A stretch of DNA of 64,000 nt from NCBI RefSeq assembly GCF_000372525.1, contig NZ_AQUR01000084.1, positions 38,536 to 102,535 on the forward strand, written 5' to 3'. A program made the position numbers and the translations under genes. Below the pieces are notes generated by a model. It had not been told where the DNA came from, did no database searches, and worked only from the letters and a program-made list of their open reading frames with translations. This DNA comes from Cupriavidus neocaledonicus. GTDB taxonomy: Bacteria > Pseudomonadota > Gammaproteobacteria > Burkholderiales > Burkholderiaceae. Positions 1-9,152 of the stretch are shown piece by piece (the first letter of the stretch is position 1; each line of letters opens with the position of its first letter).

Positions 1-882
1 GCGGATGGTGCCGTACTGCGGATCGACGGTGTTATCCACAAAGCTGATGCGGCCGGTCACCGGCGCCTGGTTGCCGTCGTTGGGCTGCGCGGTGACCTGC
101 ACCGGGCCGGCGCGCAGCGCCTCGCGCAGCGCCGCGAGCTGGCGTTCGGGCAGGCTGAAGGTGACGGCGATCGGCTGCACCTGGGCGATGGTGACCATCG
201 GCTGGGTGCTGTTGGGCAGCACCAGCGAACCCGGGAAGGCGTTGATCACGCCGGTGCGGCCGCTGATGGTGGCGCGGATGGCACCGTAGCTGACCGCAAC
301 GCGGCTGGCCTCGATCGCGGCCTGGTCGGCGCGCACGGTGGCGGCCAGGCCGTCGGCCCGGGCCTGCGCGGTATCGACCGCGCTCTTCGAGATGAAATTG
401 CGCTGCAGCAGCTCCTGGCTGCGCGCCAGGGCGCGGCGGGCATCGGCCAGGTCGGCCTGGTCGCGCAGCAACTGCGCCTGCGCCTTGGCCAGGTTGGCCT
501 CGTCCATGCGGGTATCGAGCGAGAACAGCAGGTCGCCGGGCTTGACGGTCTGGCCTTCCTTGATATGGACGGTGCGCACGGTGCTGGACACCTGCGGGCG
601 CACCTCCACCGTGGACAGCGCCGTGACATTGCCGTTGGCCGAAACCTGCAGCGGCACGTCGCCCTGCTGCACCGGCGCGGTCGACACCACCGCCGCCGCA
701 GGCGGCTTGGGCGCGGGCCTGGGTGCCAGCCAGGTGCGCCACGCCAACCAGCCCAGGCCGGCGACGGCCAGCACCACCACCACCGCCAGCCACGGCGACA
801 CGCGGCCGCGACCGGTCCCGGCGGCCGCCCTCCAGTTGCTGTCGACAAAGCCCTTGGGCTGGTCGATCCTGTCAGATTTCAT
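1..882 (-). CDS. RND efflux periplasmic adaptor (membrane fusion protein), 3' end cut by window
   Basis: This is the N-terminal 294 residues of an HlyD/AcrA/MdtA-type adaptor that links an inner-membrane RND pump to an outer-membrane channel. The start is the ATG at 882 (MKSDRIDQPKG). A short cytoplasmic tail is followed by one membrane anchor (about residues 30-50, PWLAVVVVLAVAGLGWLAW). The barrel-sandwich half-motif VRPQVSSTVRTVHIKEGQTVKPGDLLF comes next in two parts, then an alpha-hairpin rich in Ala/Gln/Arg and the start of the beta-barrel (RISFVDNTVDPQYGTI), where the window ends. The architecture fits the MdtA branch, whose members usually precede mdtB/mdtC-like pump genes; those would lie outside the window. 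Two TTACAG repeats about 140 bp upstream may be its activator site. The family is secure; the substrate is unknown. Confidence 0.9.
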   Translation of the reverse strand, partial: MKSDRIDQPKGFVDSNWRAAAGTGRGRVSPWLAVVVVLAVAGLGWLAWRTWLAPRPAPKPPAAAVVSTAPVQQGDVPLQVSANGNVTALSTVEVRPQVSSTVRTVHIKEGQTVKPGDLLFSLDTRMDEANLAKAQAQLLRDQADLADARRALARSQELLQRNFISKSAVDTAQARADGLAATVRADQAAIEASRVAVSYGAIRATISGRTGVINAFPGSLVLPNSTQPMVTIAQVQPIAVTFSLPERQLAALREALRAGPVQVTAQPNDGNQAPVTGRISFVDNTVDPQYGTIR

Positions 883-1021
883 GTTATGTGGACCCTTGCC
901 CTGCGTTTTCAGCGCCACTCCCCGTGTATCGCCCGGCATGTTGTACGCAGATGTTGCCGGTGCGTGTCGCGCAAAGACTCTACTAGTACCGCGCTTCGCC
1001 CGCCGGAGCCAGCGCCGCGTA

Positions 1022-1037
1022 TTACAGTCCGTTACAG
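1022..1037. promoter_or_regulatory. Paired TTACAG repeat upstream of the efflux adaptor
   Basis: TTACAG occurs at 1022-1027 and 1032-1037, exactly 10 bp apart, in the 260-bp gap between the adaptor gene (starts 882) and the MOSC gene (ends 1143). The same motif at the same period occurs three times upstream of the glycine-zipper gene. Direct repeats at one helical turn are typical of OmpR/PhoB-family response regulators; assigning one here is inference. I see no other feature in this gap. Confidence 0.4.
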
Positions 1038-1142
1038 GGGTGCAAGGGTCTGGTAATGCCCGGCGCCGGCAAACGCCGCCCGGGCCACAGGGGAGGCCGG
1101 TGATGTGTTTAGCGGGGCGCTTGTATGGTTAGACAAACATTA

Positions 1143-1781
1143 TCAGAAAAGCTGCCGCCGGCCATCGCGGCGCCACTGATTTACGCTGTCGACCGACAAT
1201 TCCCGTGGTCCGGCCTGCACAATCACGGCATCGCCGGCACGCACTTCGCCCTTCAGCACCACGCTGAGATAGACCCCGGAGTAGCCGCTCTGCACCATGT
1301 CGCGCACCGCGTGGCGGTAGCCCAGCGCGGCGTTGAACTTGTAGCAGGGCTGGCGCGGGGCTTCCACCCGCAACAGCGCGGTGCCGACCCGCACCAGGTC
1401 GCCGATCCATAGCGCGGACTCCAGCAAACCCTCCAGCGTCAGGTTTTCCCCCATCGCGCCGTAGGGCAGCGGCGGACCGGAGTCCGGCTGGGCGCAGGCG
1501 CGGCGGCGGGCGTTCCACCAGGCGTAGTGCTCCGAGGGGTAGGCGTAGACCGCCTTGTCGAGTCCGCCGTGCACGGTCAGGTCGCCCTGTTCGTCGCCCG
1601 CCAGGCCCAGTTGCTGCACCTGGACACGCAAGGGGTGCAGCAGCGTGCTGACCGGATGCTTGCGGATGCCCGACAGCACCACCGCCTCGGTGCCCGCGCC
1701 CGCCACCACCAGCGGGATGGCCTTGCCCAGGCTGACCGCCAGCACGCGCGCAAGGCCCGGCCAAGGTCTCGAATCGCTCAC
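1143..1781 (-). CDS. MOSC domain protein (YiiM-like)
   Basis: This 212-residue protein is a stand-alone MOSC domain, the C-terminal fold of molybdenum-cofactor sulfurases. Relatives such as YiiM take part in detoxifying N-hydroxylated bases with molybdenum cofactor. Family landmarks are GGLDKAVYAYP (72-82), GENLT (111-115) and the conserved cysteine in PRQPCYKFN (Cys146), the expected sulfur-carrying or cofactor-binding residue. The start is a GTG at 1781; no in-frame ATG lies near it. The next gene upstream is on the same strand, about 150 bp away and separated by a DnaA-box-like array, so the gene is probably transcribed on its own. The domain is confident; the exact substrate is not. Confidence 0.85.
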   Translation of the reverse strand: MSDSRPWPGLARVLAVSLGKAIPLVVAGAGTEAVVLSGIRKHPVSTLLHPLRVQVQQLGLAGDEQGDLTVHGGLDKAVYAYPSEHYAWWNARRRACAQPDSGPPLPYGAMGENLTLEGLLESALWIGDLVRVGTALLRVEAPRQPCYKFNAALGYRHAVRDMVQSGYSGVYLSVVLKGEVRAGDAVIVQAGPRELSVDSVNQWRRDGRRQLF

Positions 1782-1801
1782 GTGCGCCCCCGCTTCGTGG
1801 T

Positions 1802-1869
1802 TGTGGAAAGGGATGTGGATAAGCTGCGGATATCCCTGAGGATAACGGGGCGGATAAGGCTGTGGACAA
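1802..1869. repeat. Array of six DnaA-box-like 9-mers at 11-12 bp spacing
   Basis: Six 9-mers of the form TGNGGATAA begin at 1802, 1814, 1825, 1837, 1849 and 1861: TGTGGAAAG, TGTGGATAA, TGCGGATAT, TGAGGATAA, GGCGGATAA and TGTGGACAA. The second is the exact reverse complement of the classical DnaA box TTATCCACA. The array fills the gap between the MOSC start and the MFS stop. It is far from any dnaA/dnaN gene, so it does not look like oriC itself. Confidence 0.65.
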
Positions 1870-1932
1870 GTGCTTGGTGCGGTCCCTCACAAGGCGCCGG
1901 CGCGGGGCCGCGGCGCCCGTTTCAGACCGGAA

Positions 1933-3171
1933 TCAGAGCTGCCGGGCCGCTGGCGCGGGCTGCCGGCGGCAGCCCAGCAGACGCGCCCGCTGCGACACCG
2001 CCAGCGCCGCCAGCATCAGCGCCGCCGCGCCCCAGTGCAGCGTGCCGGGACCGGCCAGGGTATAGATTGCCGCGCCGGCCATGGCGCCGGCGGCCTGGCC
2101 CAGGTAGATGGAAGAAGAGTTCAGCGAGATCGACACCGAAGCCCGCTCCGGCGCCAGCAGCACCAGCCGTGCCTGCTGGGCGCTGTTGGTGGCAAAGCCG
2201 CCCACGCCCCACAGCATGAACAGCGCCACCAGCGCCACGCTGCCGAGCCCGGCCAGCGGCCACAGCACCATTGCCGTGATCGACGTCAACAAGGTCACCT
2301 GCACGATCCGGCTGGGCGTGACCCGGTCCATGCGCGACGCCGCCATGGCATTGCCGAACACCCCGCAGGCACCGTAGGCGAGGAACATCAGGCTGAGCGC
2401 GCCGCCGCTGATGCCATAGACGTCGCGCATCAGCGGCGCGATATACGTAAACAGCGTAAACATGCCCGCCGACGAGATCATGGTGGTCAGCACCACCAGC
2501 ATCACCGGCTTGTGGCGCAGCACCGCGCCCCAGGCCTCGCGCCCGGCCGGCGGCACCATCAGCCCGCGCGGCAGCGCGCGCCATACCGCCGCCGCCACCA
2601 GCAGCGCCATCCCGCCCACCAGCGCCATGCTGACGCGCCAGCCGAGCGTGCTGGAAATCCATGTGCCCAGCGGCACGCCTACCACGCTGGCAATGCTCCA
2701 GCCCAGGAACACGAAGCTGATGGCGCGCCCGCGGGTCTGCGCATTGACCAGCAGCGGCAGCGTGGCCGCGGTCTGCGGCGTATAGATGGCCGCCCCGATC
2801 GCGGTCAGGAAGCGGATCGCCATCAGCGCCGCAAAGCTCGGCGCCAGCGCCGCGGCCACGTGCATCACCCCATAGACCAGCAGCGAGCCCGCCAGCAGCA
2901 GCCGGCGATCGAGGCGCGAGCCCAGCGTGGCGAACAGCGGCGCGCCCACGCAGGTGGCGAGCGCGAACACCGAGATCAGCTGCCCCGCGCTGGCCGCGCC
3001 CAGCGCGAAATCGCCGGCAATGTCGTTCAACATGCCGGTGACGATCATCGCGCCGGTGCCGATGACGAAATTGCCGACGCAGAGCGTCACGAGCCTGGGG
3101 TCCATGCCGGCCTTGCGCAGAGGGATCGGCGCGGAGGGCGCCTTGTTGTTGTCAGGGCTGCCGCGGGCCAT
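1933..3171 (-). CDS. MFS transporter (DHA1-like), probable drug or metabolite exporter
   Basis: This 412-residue inner-membrane protein has about twelve hydrophobic segments in two halves. The signature loop after TM2 is GSRLDRRLLL, and the later QTRGRAISFVFLGWSIASVVGVPLG matches the motif-C-like region of drug:H+ antiporters of the AraJ/PbuE/YdhP type. The ATG at 3171 (MARGSPDNN) was chosen; a longer frame runs to 3264 but would add a Pro/Arg/Ser-rich extension with no homology signal. The gene stands alone on the minus strand, with no adjacent regulator. The substrate cannot be read from the sequence. Confidence 0.85.
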   Translation of the reverse strand: MARGSPDNNKAPSAPIPLRKAGMDPRLVTLCVGNFVIGTGAMIVTGMLNDIAGDFALGAASAGQLISVFALATCVGAPLFATLGSRLDRRLLLAGSLLVYGVMHVAAALAPSFAALMAIRFLTAIGAAIYTPQTAATLPLLVNAQTRGRAISFVFLGWSIASVVGVPLGTWISSTLGWRVSMALVGGMALLVAAAVWRALPRGLMVPPAGREAWGAVLRHKPVMLVVLTTMISSAGMFTLFTYIAPLMRDVYGISGGALSLMFLAYGACGVFGNAMAASRMDRVTPSRIVQVTLLTSITAMVLWPLAGLGSVALVALFMLWGVGGFATNSAQQARLVLLAPERASVSISLNSSSIYLGQAAGAMAGAAIYTLAGPGTLHWGAAALMLAALAVSQRARLLGCRRQPAPAARQL

Positions 3172-3278
3172 GGCAGGCCGGGCGGTAAGGGAAGTCCCGA
3201 GTGTAGCGGTTTCGGGAAATTCGCGTTCGCGGGGGGATGGACAGCCGCCAGCCGCAGCCGACACCGTCCGAACAACGC

Positions 3279-3305
3279 TCCCCTCGCCCGCTTGCGGGAG
3301 AGGGG
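3279..3305. repeat. Short palindromic intergenic element (CTCCCCTC..GAGAGGGG type)
   Basis: A GC-rich hairpin with arms CTCCCCTC and GAGAGGGGAG around CCCGCTTGCGGG lies between the MFS start and the dehydrogenase stop. The same core occurs again at 6779-6816 and 6888-6929, so it looks like a dispersed REP-like element. It may also act as a transcription stop. Confidence 0.5.
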
Positions 3306-3347
3306 AGAATACCGGCGGGCGCCGAAGCGCCTCAGAGCCTCAGCGCG

Positions 3348-4373
3348 TCAGCGCGTCAGCACCGGCGCCAGCGCCTTCGGGTTGACGATGCAATCATGCT
3401 TGCCGTCCAGCACGTCCAGGATGTTCTGGAACGCCGTGCGGAAATACAGCTCGTAGCTGTCGCGCTCCACGTAGCCCAGGTGCGGCGTGCAGATGCAGTT
3501 TTCCATGCGCAGCAGGGCGTGGCCCTGCAGGATCGGCTCGGATTCGAAGACGTCGACCGCCGCCATGCCCGGGCGGCCGCGATTCAGCGCGGTGACCAGG
3601 GCGTTCTCTTCCAGCAGCTCGGCGCGGCTGGTGTTGACGAACAGCGCGGTCGGCTTCATCGCGGTCAGGTCGGCCTGCTTGACGATGCCGCGGGTGTCGT
3701 CGTTCAGGCGCAGGTGCAGCGACAGCACATCGCTGTCGACGAACAGTTGTTCCTTGGATGCCGCCACCTCCAGGCCGTCGGCGCGCGCGGCTTGCTGTGA
3801 CGCCTCGCGGCCCCAGACCAGCACCTTCATGCCGAAGGCGCGGCCATAGCCGGCCAGCAGCCGGCCGATCTTGCCATAGCCCCAGATCCCCAGGGTCTGG
3901 CCGCGCAGCACCTGGCCCAGGCCGAAGTTGGGCGGCATCGTGGTCGATTTCAGCCCCGACTGCTGCCACGCGCCATGCTTCAGGCTGGCCACGTACTGCG
4001 GAATGCGGCGCTGGGCGGCCATGATCAGGGCCCAGGTCAGCTCGGCCGGCGCCACCGGCGAGCCCACGCCTTCCAGCACGGCCACGCCGCGGTCGGTGGC
4101 GGCATCCAGGTCGATGTGGCTGCCGGGACCCGCGCCGACCCGGCCGGTCTGGCTGATCAGCTTGAGCTTGGGCAATTTTTCCAGCAGTTGGCGGGTGATG
4201 CGGGTGCGTTCGCGGATCAGCACCACGGCTTCCACGTCCGACAGGCGCGCCGCCAGCTGGCCCACGCCCTTGACGGTGTTGTTGAACACCTTGACGTCAT
4301 GCCCCTCCAGCAGGCTGAAGCAAGGCAGCTTGCGCACGGCATCCTGGTAATCGTCGAGTACGGCAATCTTCAT
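3348..4373 (-). CDS. D-2-hydroxyacid dehydrogenase family protein
   Basis: This is a 341-residue NAD(P)-dependent dehydrogenase of the D-isomer-specific 2-hydroxyacid family (3-phosphoglycerate dehydrogenase-like). The Rossmann motif GIWGYGKIG is at 162-170. The catalytic triad is visible: Arg250 (VNTSRAELL), Glu279 (DVFESEP) and His298 (CTPHLG). It lacks the C-terminal ACT domain of serine-pathway SerA, so a catabolic or broad-specificity role is more likely. The ATG at 4373 has an AGGG about 9 nt upstream; a TTG six bases earlier is the only longer option. It is divergent from pckG across a 525-bp gap. The family is certain; the substrate is unknown. Confidence 0.88.
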   Translation of the reverse strand: MKIAVLDDYQDAVRKLPCFSLLEGHDVKVFNNTVKGVGQLAARLSDVEAVVLIRERTRITRQLLEKLPKLKLISQTGRVGAGPGSHIDLDAATDRGVAVLEGVGSPVAPAELTWALIMAAQRRIPQYVASLKHGAWQQSGLKSTTMPPNFGLGQVLRGQTLGIWGYGKIGRLLAGYGRAFGMKVLVWGREASQQAARADGLEVAASKEQLFVDSDVLSLHLRLNDDTRGIVKQADLTAMKPTALFVNTSRAELLEENALVTALNRGRPGMAAVDVFESEPILQGHALLRMENCICTPHLGYVERDSYELYFRTAFQNILDVLDGKHDCIVNPKALAPVLTR

Positions 4374-4898
4374 CGGCAACCCTGGTTATCTTCGGGAGGT
4401 TGTGCCAGTTGGTGCGCGCGCCCACCGAGGCGCGCGCCGGCCAACAGTATTGTTGTGAAACGTTTGCGAACCCGCACCGGCGTGCCGCCACCCCGTCGTC
4501 GCGCGGTGCAAATACCACGCCGGCCGGCGCCGGCAATTGTTGCGCAGCAAAAAACAGGGGGGTGCGCCAGTGGTATCCTTGCCCGCTCCGGTGCCGCCGC
4601 GGATTGTCGGTCGAGCGTTGCTCCCGTCACGCGGCTGCTTCCGGACAAAGCCCGGCCGGCATCCGCAGGCCACCCAGCGCGGGCGAAGCGCCACTGTAGC
4701 GCAGCCGCGGCGACCGCCGCGACCTTTTGCGCAAACCGGGCCGCCGCGGAGTTGTAACGGGATGTGACGCTCCTGCGGCGGCACCTGCGGTGGCCAGCGC
4801 CAGTGGCGGCTACGGCGCCCGGCGCGCCTGATCACCGCCGGCCAGGCTTGGTACGGATTCCTTCCCTTCCTTCCCTTTACAAACCTGGAGTTTGCAGT
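4374..4898. other. Long divergent intergenic region between dehydrogenase and pckG
   Basis: This 525-bp region has no credible gene; the open frames crossing it have no family resemblance. It contains small palindromes that could be operators: CAACA/TGTTG arms at 4442-4455 and the perfect TTTGCGCAAA at 4726-4735. A pyrimidine-rich run (CCTTCCCTTCCTTCCC) ends about 25 bp before the pckG start. I could not identify a convincing sigma-70 promoter. A long regulated leader would be in keeping with a gluconeogenic gene. Confidence 0.5.
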
Positions 4899-6755
4899 AT
4901 GAACCACCCCTCGATGCAAGGTACGGCAGCCGTCAATGCGCCGGCCTGGGTCAAGCACCCCAAGCTGATCGCCTGGGTCGCGGAAATCGCCGCGCTGACC
5001 AAGCCCGACCAAATCTACTGGTGCGACGGCTCGCAGGAAGAATATGACCGCCTGTGCGAACAGATGGTCGCCGCCGGCACCATGAAGCGGCTGAACCCGG
5101 CCAAGCGCAAGAACTCCTTCCTGGCACTGTCGGACCCGTCGGACGTGGCCCGCGTCGAAGACCGTACCTTCATCTGCTCCGAGAAGCAGGAAGATGCCGG
5201 CCCGACCAACAACTGGACCCCGCCGGCCGAGATGCGCCAGACCCTGGCCGGCCTGTTCGACGGCTGCATGCGCGGCCGCACCCTGTATGTGGTGCCGTTC
5301 TCGATGGGGCCGCTGGGTTCGCCGATCGCCCATATCGGCGTGGAACTGTCCGATTCGCCGTACGTGGCGGTCAACATGCGCATCATGACCCGCATGGGCA
5401 AGGCCGTGTACGAGGTGCTGGGCAGCGACGGCGCCTTCGTGCCGTGCGTGCACACCGTGGGCAAGCCGCTGGCCGCCGGCGAGCAGGACGCGGCGTGGCC
5501 GTGCAACCCGACCAAGTACATCGTGCATTTCCCGGAAACGCGCGAGATCTGGTCGTTCGGCTCGGGCTACGGCGGCAATGCGCTGCTGGGCAAGAAGTGC
5601 TTTGCGCTGCGTATTGCCTCGACCATGGGCCGCGACGAAGGCTGGCTCGCCGAGCACATGCTGATCCTCGGCGTGACCTCGCCCGAAGGCAAGAAATACC
5701 ATGTCGCCGCCGCCTTCCCGTCGGCCTGCGGCAAGACCAACTTCGCCATGCTGATCCCGCCCAAGGGCTTCGAGGGCTGGAAGGTCACCACCATCGGCGA
5801 CGACATCGCCTGGATCAAGCCGGGCAAGGACGGCCGCCTGTACGCGATCAACCCGGAAGCCGGCTACTTCGGCGTGGCGCCGGGCACCAGCGAGAAGACC
5901 AACTACAACGCGATGGCGACGCTCAAGGAGAACGTCATCTTCACCAACGTGGCGCTGACCGACGATGGCGACGTGTGGTGGGAAGGCATGACCAGGGAAG
6001 CGCCCGCGCACCTGATCGACTGGCAGGGCAAGGACTGGACCCCGGAGCTTGCCAAGGCCACCGGCGCCAAGGCCGCGCACCCGAACGCGCGCTTCACCGC
6101 GCCCGCGTCGCAATGCCCGTCGATCGACGACAACTGGGACAACCCGGCCGGCGTACCCATCGATGCGTTCATCTTCGGCGGCCGCCGCTCGACCACGGTG
6201 CCGCTGGTGACCGAGGCACGCGACTGGACCGAAGGCGTGTACATGGCCGCCACCATGGGCTCGGAAACCACCGCGGCGGCCGCCGGCCAGCAAGGCGTGG
6301 TGCGCCGCGACCCGTTCGCCATGCTGCCGTTCTGCGGCTACAACATGAGCGACTACTTCGGCCACTGGCTCGAACTGGGCAAGAAGCTCGAAGCCGCGGG
6401 GGCGAAGCTGCCGAAGATCTACTGCGTCAACTGGTTCCGCAAGGATGCCGACGGCAACTTCGTGTGGCCGGGCTTTGGCGAGAACATGCGCGTGCTGTCG
6501 TGGATGATCGACCGCGTCGAAGGCAAGGGGCAGGGCGCCGAGCATGTGTTCGGCACCTCGCCGCGCTACCAGGACCTGAACTGGAACGGCGTCGAGTTCT
6601 CGCCGGCGCAGTTCGAGCAGGTGACCTCGATCGACCGTGACGCCTGGCAGAAGGAACTGGCGCTGCACGACGAGCTGTTCACGCAGCTGAAGCACCACCT
6701 GCCGCAGGCCCTGGCGCAGACGCGCGCGGCGCTCGGCAAGCGACTGGACGGCTAA
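4899..6755 (+). CDS. pckG: Phosphoenolpyruvate carboxykinase (GTP)
   Basis: This 618-residue cytosolic enzyme interconverts oxaloacetate + GTP and phosphoenolpyruvate + GDP + CO2, the first step of gluconeogenesis from C4 acids. The length and motifs are those of the GTP-dependent class, not ATP-dependent PckA. The P-loop with its hyper-reactive cysteine is [12 protein letters not shown] (Cys277, Lys279), preceded by [24 protein letters not shown] and GSETTAAA follow in the expected order. The ATG at 4899 has CTGGAG as ribosome site at 4885-4890; the frame is open further upstream but that part is unlike PckG. The gene is monocistronic, with REP-like repeats after it. Confidence 0.97.
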   Translation: MNHPSMQGTAAVNAPAWVKHPKLIAWVAEIAALTKPDQIYWCDGSQEEYDRLCEQMVAAGTMKRLNPAKRKNSFLALSDPSDVARVEDRTFICSEKQEDAGPTNNWTPPAEMRQTLAGLFDGCMRGRTLYVVPFSMGPLGSPIAHIGVELSDSPYVAVNMRIMTRMGKAVYEVLGSDGAFVPCVHTVGKPLAAGEQDAAWPCNPTKYIVHFPETREIWSFGSGYGGNALLGKKCFALRIASTMGRDEGWLAEHMLILGVTSPEGKKYHVAAAFPSACGKTNFAMLIPPKGFEGWKVTTIGDDIAWIKPGKDGRLYAINPEAGYFGVAPGTSEKTNYNAMATLKENVIFTNVALTDDGDVWWEGMTREAPAHLIDWQGKDWTPELAKATGAKAAHPNARFTAPASQCPSIDDNWDNPAGVPIDAFIFGGRRSTTVPLVTEARDWTEGVYMAATMGSETTAAAAGQQGVVRRDPFAMLPFCGYNMSDYFGHWLELGKKLEAAGAKLPKIYCVNWFRKDADGNFVWPGFGENMRVLSWMIDRVEGKGQGAEHVFGTSPRYQDLNWNGVEFSPAQFEQVTSIDRDAWQKELALHDELFTQLKHHLPQALAQTRAALGKRLDG

Positions 6756-6778
6756 ACAGGCCGCATCGCGCCGGTTTG

Positions 6779-6929
6779 CTCCCCTCCCGCGCGCGGGAGA
6801 GGGGCCGGGGTGAGGGCAGGAGCGTCAAAGACTGAGGCCTGCGGGTTTTAACCGTTGGCTCCGCTTGATGTGGTTCCTTGTCAGACCACCCCTCACCCCG
6901 GTCCCTCTCCCCATGAGGGGAGAGGGAGA
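6779..6929. repeat. REP-like inverted pair downstream of pckG
   Basis: Two GC-rich palindromic units lie in opposite orientation. Unit 1 (6779-6816) has CTCCCCTCCC/GGGAGAGGGG followed by CCGGGGTGAGGG. Unit 2 (6888-6929) reads CCCTCACCCCGG, then CCCTCTCCCC/GGGGAGAGGG. They can pair with each other, like a bacterial interspersed mosaic element, and resemble the element at 3279. They probably stabilise or end the convergent pckG and response-regulator transcripts. Confidence 0.6.
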
Positions 6930-7002
6930 ACACCTTGCTTAGGCAAGTTCAGGCGGTTTGGGAGCACCCAAAACCGCTCTCCTCGTTTGCGTCGTGGCGT
7001 CC

Positions 7003-7689
7003 TCAGCCGCCCTCGCTGTCCCCCAGCGTCTCCACCGCATACTTCACCAGCCCGGCGCGCCCCTCGATCCCCAGCTTGCGCTTCAGGTTCAGCCGGTGGG
7101 TCTCGACGGTGCGCACCGACACCCCCAGCTGCGCCGCGATCTCCTTGTTGGCCAGGCCGCGGCCGATGCCGCGCAGGATATCGCGCTCGCGCGGCGTGAG
7201 CGCGTCGAGCGGGCCCGCCGCGGGGCTTTGCTCGGCGATGCCGCGCGCGATGCGGGCACTGTAGAACACGCGCCCCGCCAGCACCGAGCGGATCGCCGCG
7301 ATCAGTTCGTCGGCCGGGGCGTCCTTGAGCACATAGCCGCGTGCGCCGGCGCGCACGGCCTGGCGCACGTACTCGAGGTTGTCGTGCATCGACACGATCA
7401 GCACCGCCAGTTCGGGATAGCGGTCATGCAGCGCCGCCGCCAGTGCAATGCCGCCCATGCCGCGCATGCCGATATCGGTGATCACCAGGTCCGGCATCTC
7501 GGCCGCGCCGGCGCGCTCCAGCCACGCCAGCGCGGCTTCGCCGTCGTCGGCTTCGCCGACCACGCGCAGCCCGGGCTGCAGCGCCAGGTGCATGCGCATG
7601 CCGTCGCGCACCAGCGCGTGGTCGTCGATCAGCAGCACGCGCGCGGGTGCTTCGTTGGCTTCGCTATCTTGGGCAAGAAACTGGATCAT
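7003..7689 (-). CDS. NarL/LuxR-family response regulator
   Basis: This 228-residue DNA-binding response regulator has an N-terminal receiver (about 17-135) with phosphoacceptor Asp72 (LVITDIGM), acidic residues IDDH and Lys142-region GYVLKDAP. The C-terminal LuxR helix-turn-helix (about 163-220) contains LTPRERDIL, NKEIAAQLGVS and VRTVETHRLNLKRKLG. The ATG at 7689 overlaps the stop of the sensor kinase by 4 nt, so the two are translationally coupled. Together they form a two-component pair divergent from cstA. By analogy with other sensor/cstA neighbourhoods, the likely target is cstA, and two inverted repeats at 9153-9188 are good binding-site candidates. Confidence 0.92.
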   Translation of the reverse strand: MIQFLAQDSEANEAPARVLLIDDHALVRDGMRMHLALQPGLRVVGEADDGEAALAWLERAGAAEMPDLVITDIGMRGMGGIALAAALHDRYPELAVLIVSMHDNLEYVRQAVRAGARGYVLKDAPADELIAAIRSVLAGRVFYSARIARGIAEQSPAAGPLDALTPRERDILRGIGRGLANKEIAAQLGVSVRTVETHRLNLKRKLGIEGRAGLVKYAVETLGDSEGG

Positions 7690-9092
7690 GACTGCGAGGG
7701 TCCTGCGGAAACAGCTTCGCGCGCGGCGGCCGCGGGGCTGGCCAGCGGCAGCGAGGCGATGATCTGGGTGCCGCCCAGGCCGGAACGGATGTCGAACTGC
7801 CCGCACAGCGCGGCGATGCGCTCGCGCAGGTTGCGCAGGCCAATGCCGCGCTGCGGGTCGGCCTGCATGCGCGCGACGTCGAAGCCGTGGCCGTCGTCGC
7901 GCACGGCCAGGCGCGTGGCATCGGCATCGAAGGCGAGCGACACCGACACGCGCTGCGCGCCGGCGTGGCGCTCGACGTTGGTCAGCGCTTCCTGGGCAAT
8001 GCGGAACAGCGCCGTGGCCTGCTCGTCGGGCAGTTCGCGCGGGGTGCCGCTTTGCGTCACCATGATCTCGAGGCCGCTGCCGCCCTGCATCTCGCGCGCC
8101 AGGTGCTGGAGCGCGGCGAACAGCCCCAGGTCGTCGAGCAGCGCCGGGCGCAGGTTGCGCGCCACGCGCCGCACTTCATTGAAGACCGTGTCGAGCCGGT
8201 TCAGCGCCATGCCCAGCACCGGCGCCACCGCCGCGCCTTCGGCCGGGGCCAGGCGCAGCCGGTTGGCGGCGGTTTCCAGCACCAGCTTGACCGAGACCAG
8301 CAACTGGCTGATGCCGTCGTGCAGCTCGCGCGACAGCCGCGCGCGCTCTTCTTCCTGCGACTGCACCACGCGCTGCGCCAGCTGGCGCAGCTTGGCGTCG
8401 GCCTCGCGGTGTTCGCTGACGTTCAGCGCCAGGCCGCTGGCCGCCACCAGCAGGATGCTGATGCCGGCGATCACGCCGATCCACGCCATGGTCTCGCGGA
8501 TATCGGTCTCGGCGCGCGCGTCGAGCTGGCGCAGCGTGCTTTCGACGTCATCCAGGTAGATGCCGGTGCCGAGCATCCAGCCCCATTCGGGCACCGCCAC
8601 CACGTAGCCGAGCTTGGGCGCCAGCTGCTGCGACGAGGGCTTGCGCCACTGGTAGCGCACCGCGCCGCCCCCGCCCCTGGCCGCGGCGATCAGCTGCTGG
8701 ATGGTGGGCGCGCCCTGCGGGTCGCGCAGCGCCCACAGATCCTGGCCCACCAGCTCGGGCTGGCGCGGATGCATCAGGTTGCGGCCCTGCAGGTCGTACA
8801 GGAAGAAGTAGCCGTCGGGGCCGTAGTCGAGCCGGGCCAGCGCTTGCATCGCCGCCTGGCGCGTGGCGTCGTCGTTGCGGCCGGAGCGCACCAGCGGCGC
8901 GATCGCGCTCTGCGCCAGTTCCACGTAGTGGCGCAGCTCGGTCTCCTTGCTCTGCAGGTAGGCGGCCTCGACCAGCGCCCGTTCATGCTGCGCCAGCTGG
9001 GTGGCCTGGAAGCGCACCGCCAGCGCGATGCCGAGCATCGCCACCGCGAGCGGCGCCACGGCGAGCAACAGGATTTTCTGGCGGAGTTTCAT
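7686..9092 (-). CDS. Cache-domain sensor histidine kinase (NarX/DegS class)
   Basis: This 468-residue inner-membrane kinase begins with a transmembrane helix (about 5-25). A periplasmic single-cache ligand domain follows (about 30-190; YGPDGYFFLYDLQGRNLMHP and GYVVAVPEWGWMLGTG are typical), then a second helix (about 202-222). The HisKA_3 dimerisation helix carries His258 in RLSRELHDGISQLL. The ATPase is marked by QEALTNVERHA (N box), DDGHGF and RGIGLRNLRERI. The ATG at 9092 (MKLRQK) was preferred to a GTG at 9119. Cache domains of this type bind small carboxylates; a pyruvate- or acetate-like signal for cstA control is inference. Confidence 0.92.
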   Translation of the reverse strand: MKLRQKILLLAVAPLAVAMLGIALAVRFQATQLAQHERALVEAAYLQSKETELRHYVELAQSAIAPLVRSGRNDDATRQAAMQALARLDYGPDGYFFLYDLQGRNLMHPRQPELVGQDLWALRDPQGAPTIQQLIAAARGGGGAVRYQWRKPSSQQLAPKLGYVVAVPEWGWMLGTGIYLDDVESTLRQLDARAETDIRETMAWIGVIAGISILLVAASGLALNVSEHREADAKLRQLAQRVVQSQEEERARLSRELHDGISQLLVSVKLVLETAANRLRLAPAEGAAVAPVLGMALNRLDTVFNEVRRVARNLRPALLDDLGLFAALQHLAREMQGGSGLEIMVTQSGTPRELPDEQATALFRIAQEALTNVERHAGAQRVSVSLAFDADATRLAVRDDGHGFDVARMQADPQRGIGLRNLRERIAALCGQFDIRSGLGGTQIIASLPLASPAAAAREAVSAGPSQS

Positions 9093-9152
9093 ACAGGACC
9101 GGGGAACGGGGGTAAACACCGATGCCGCGCAGGCGGCATGCCACCGTCGACT

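Noticed and set aside
32..40. Exact DnaA box TTATCCACA near the window start
   Set aside because: It lies inside the adaptor coding sequence as ordinary Val-Asp-Asn codons and is not part of an array.
4569..4583. TGGTATCCTTGC-like sigma-54 promoter upstream of pckG
   Set aside because: The spacing between the GG and GC elements is shorter than the fixed sigma-54 spacing.
4386..6698. A 770-codon minus-strand open frame opposite pckG
   Set aside because: PckG is certain on the plus strand; the antisense frame is low-complexity Arg/His/Gly.
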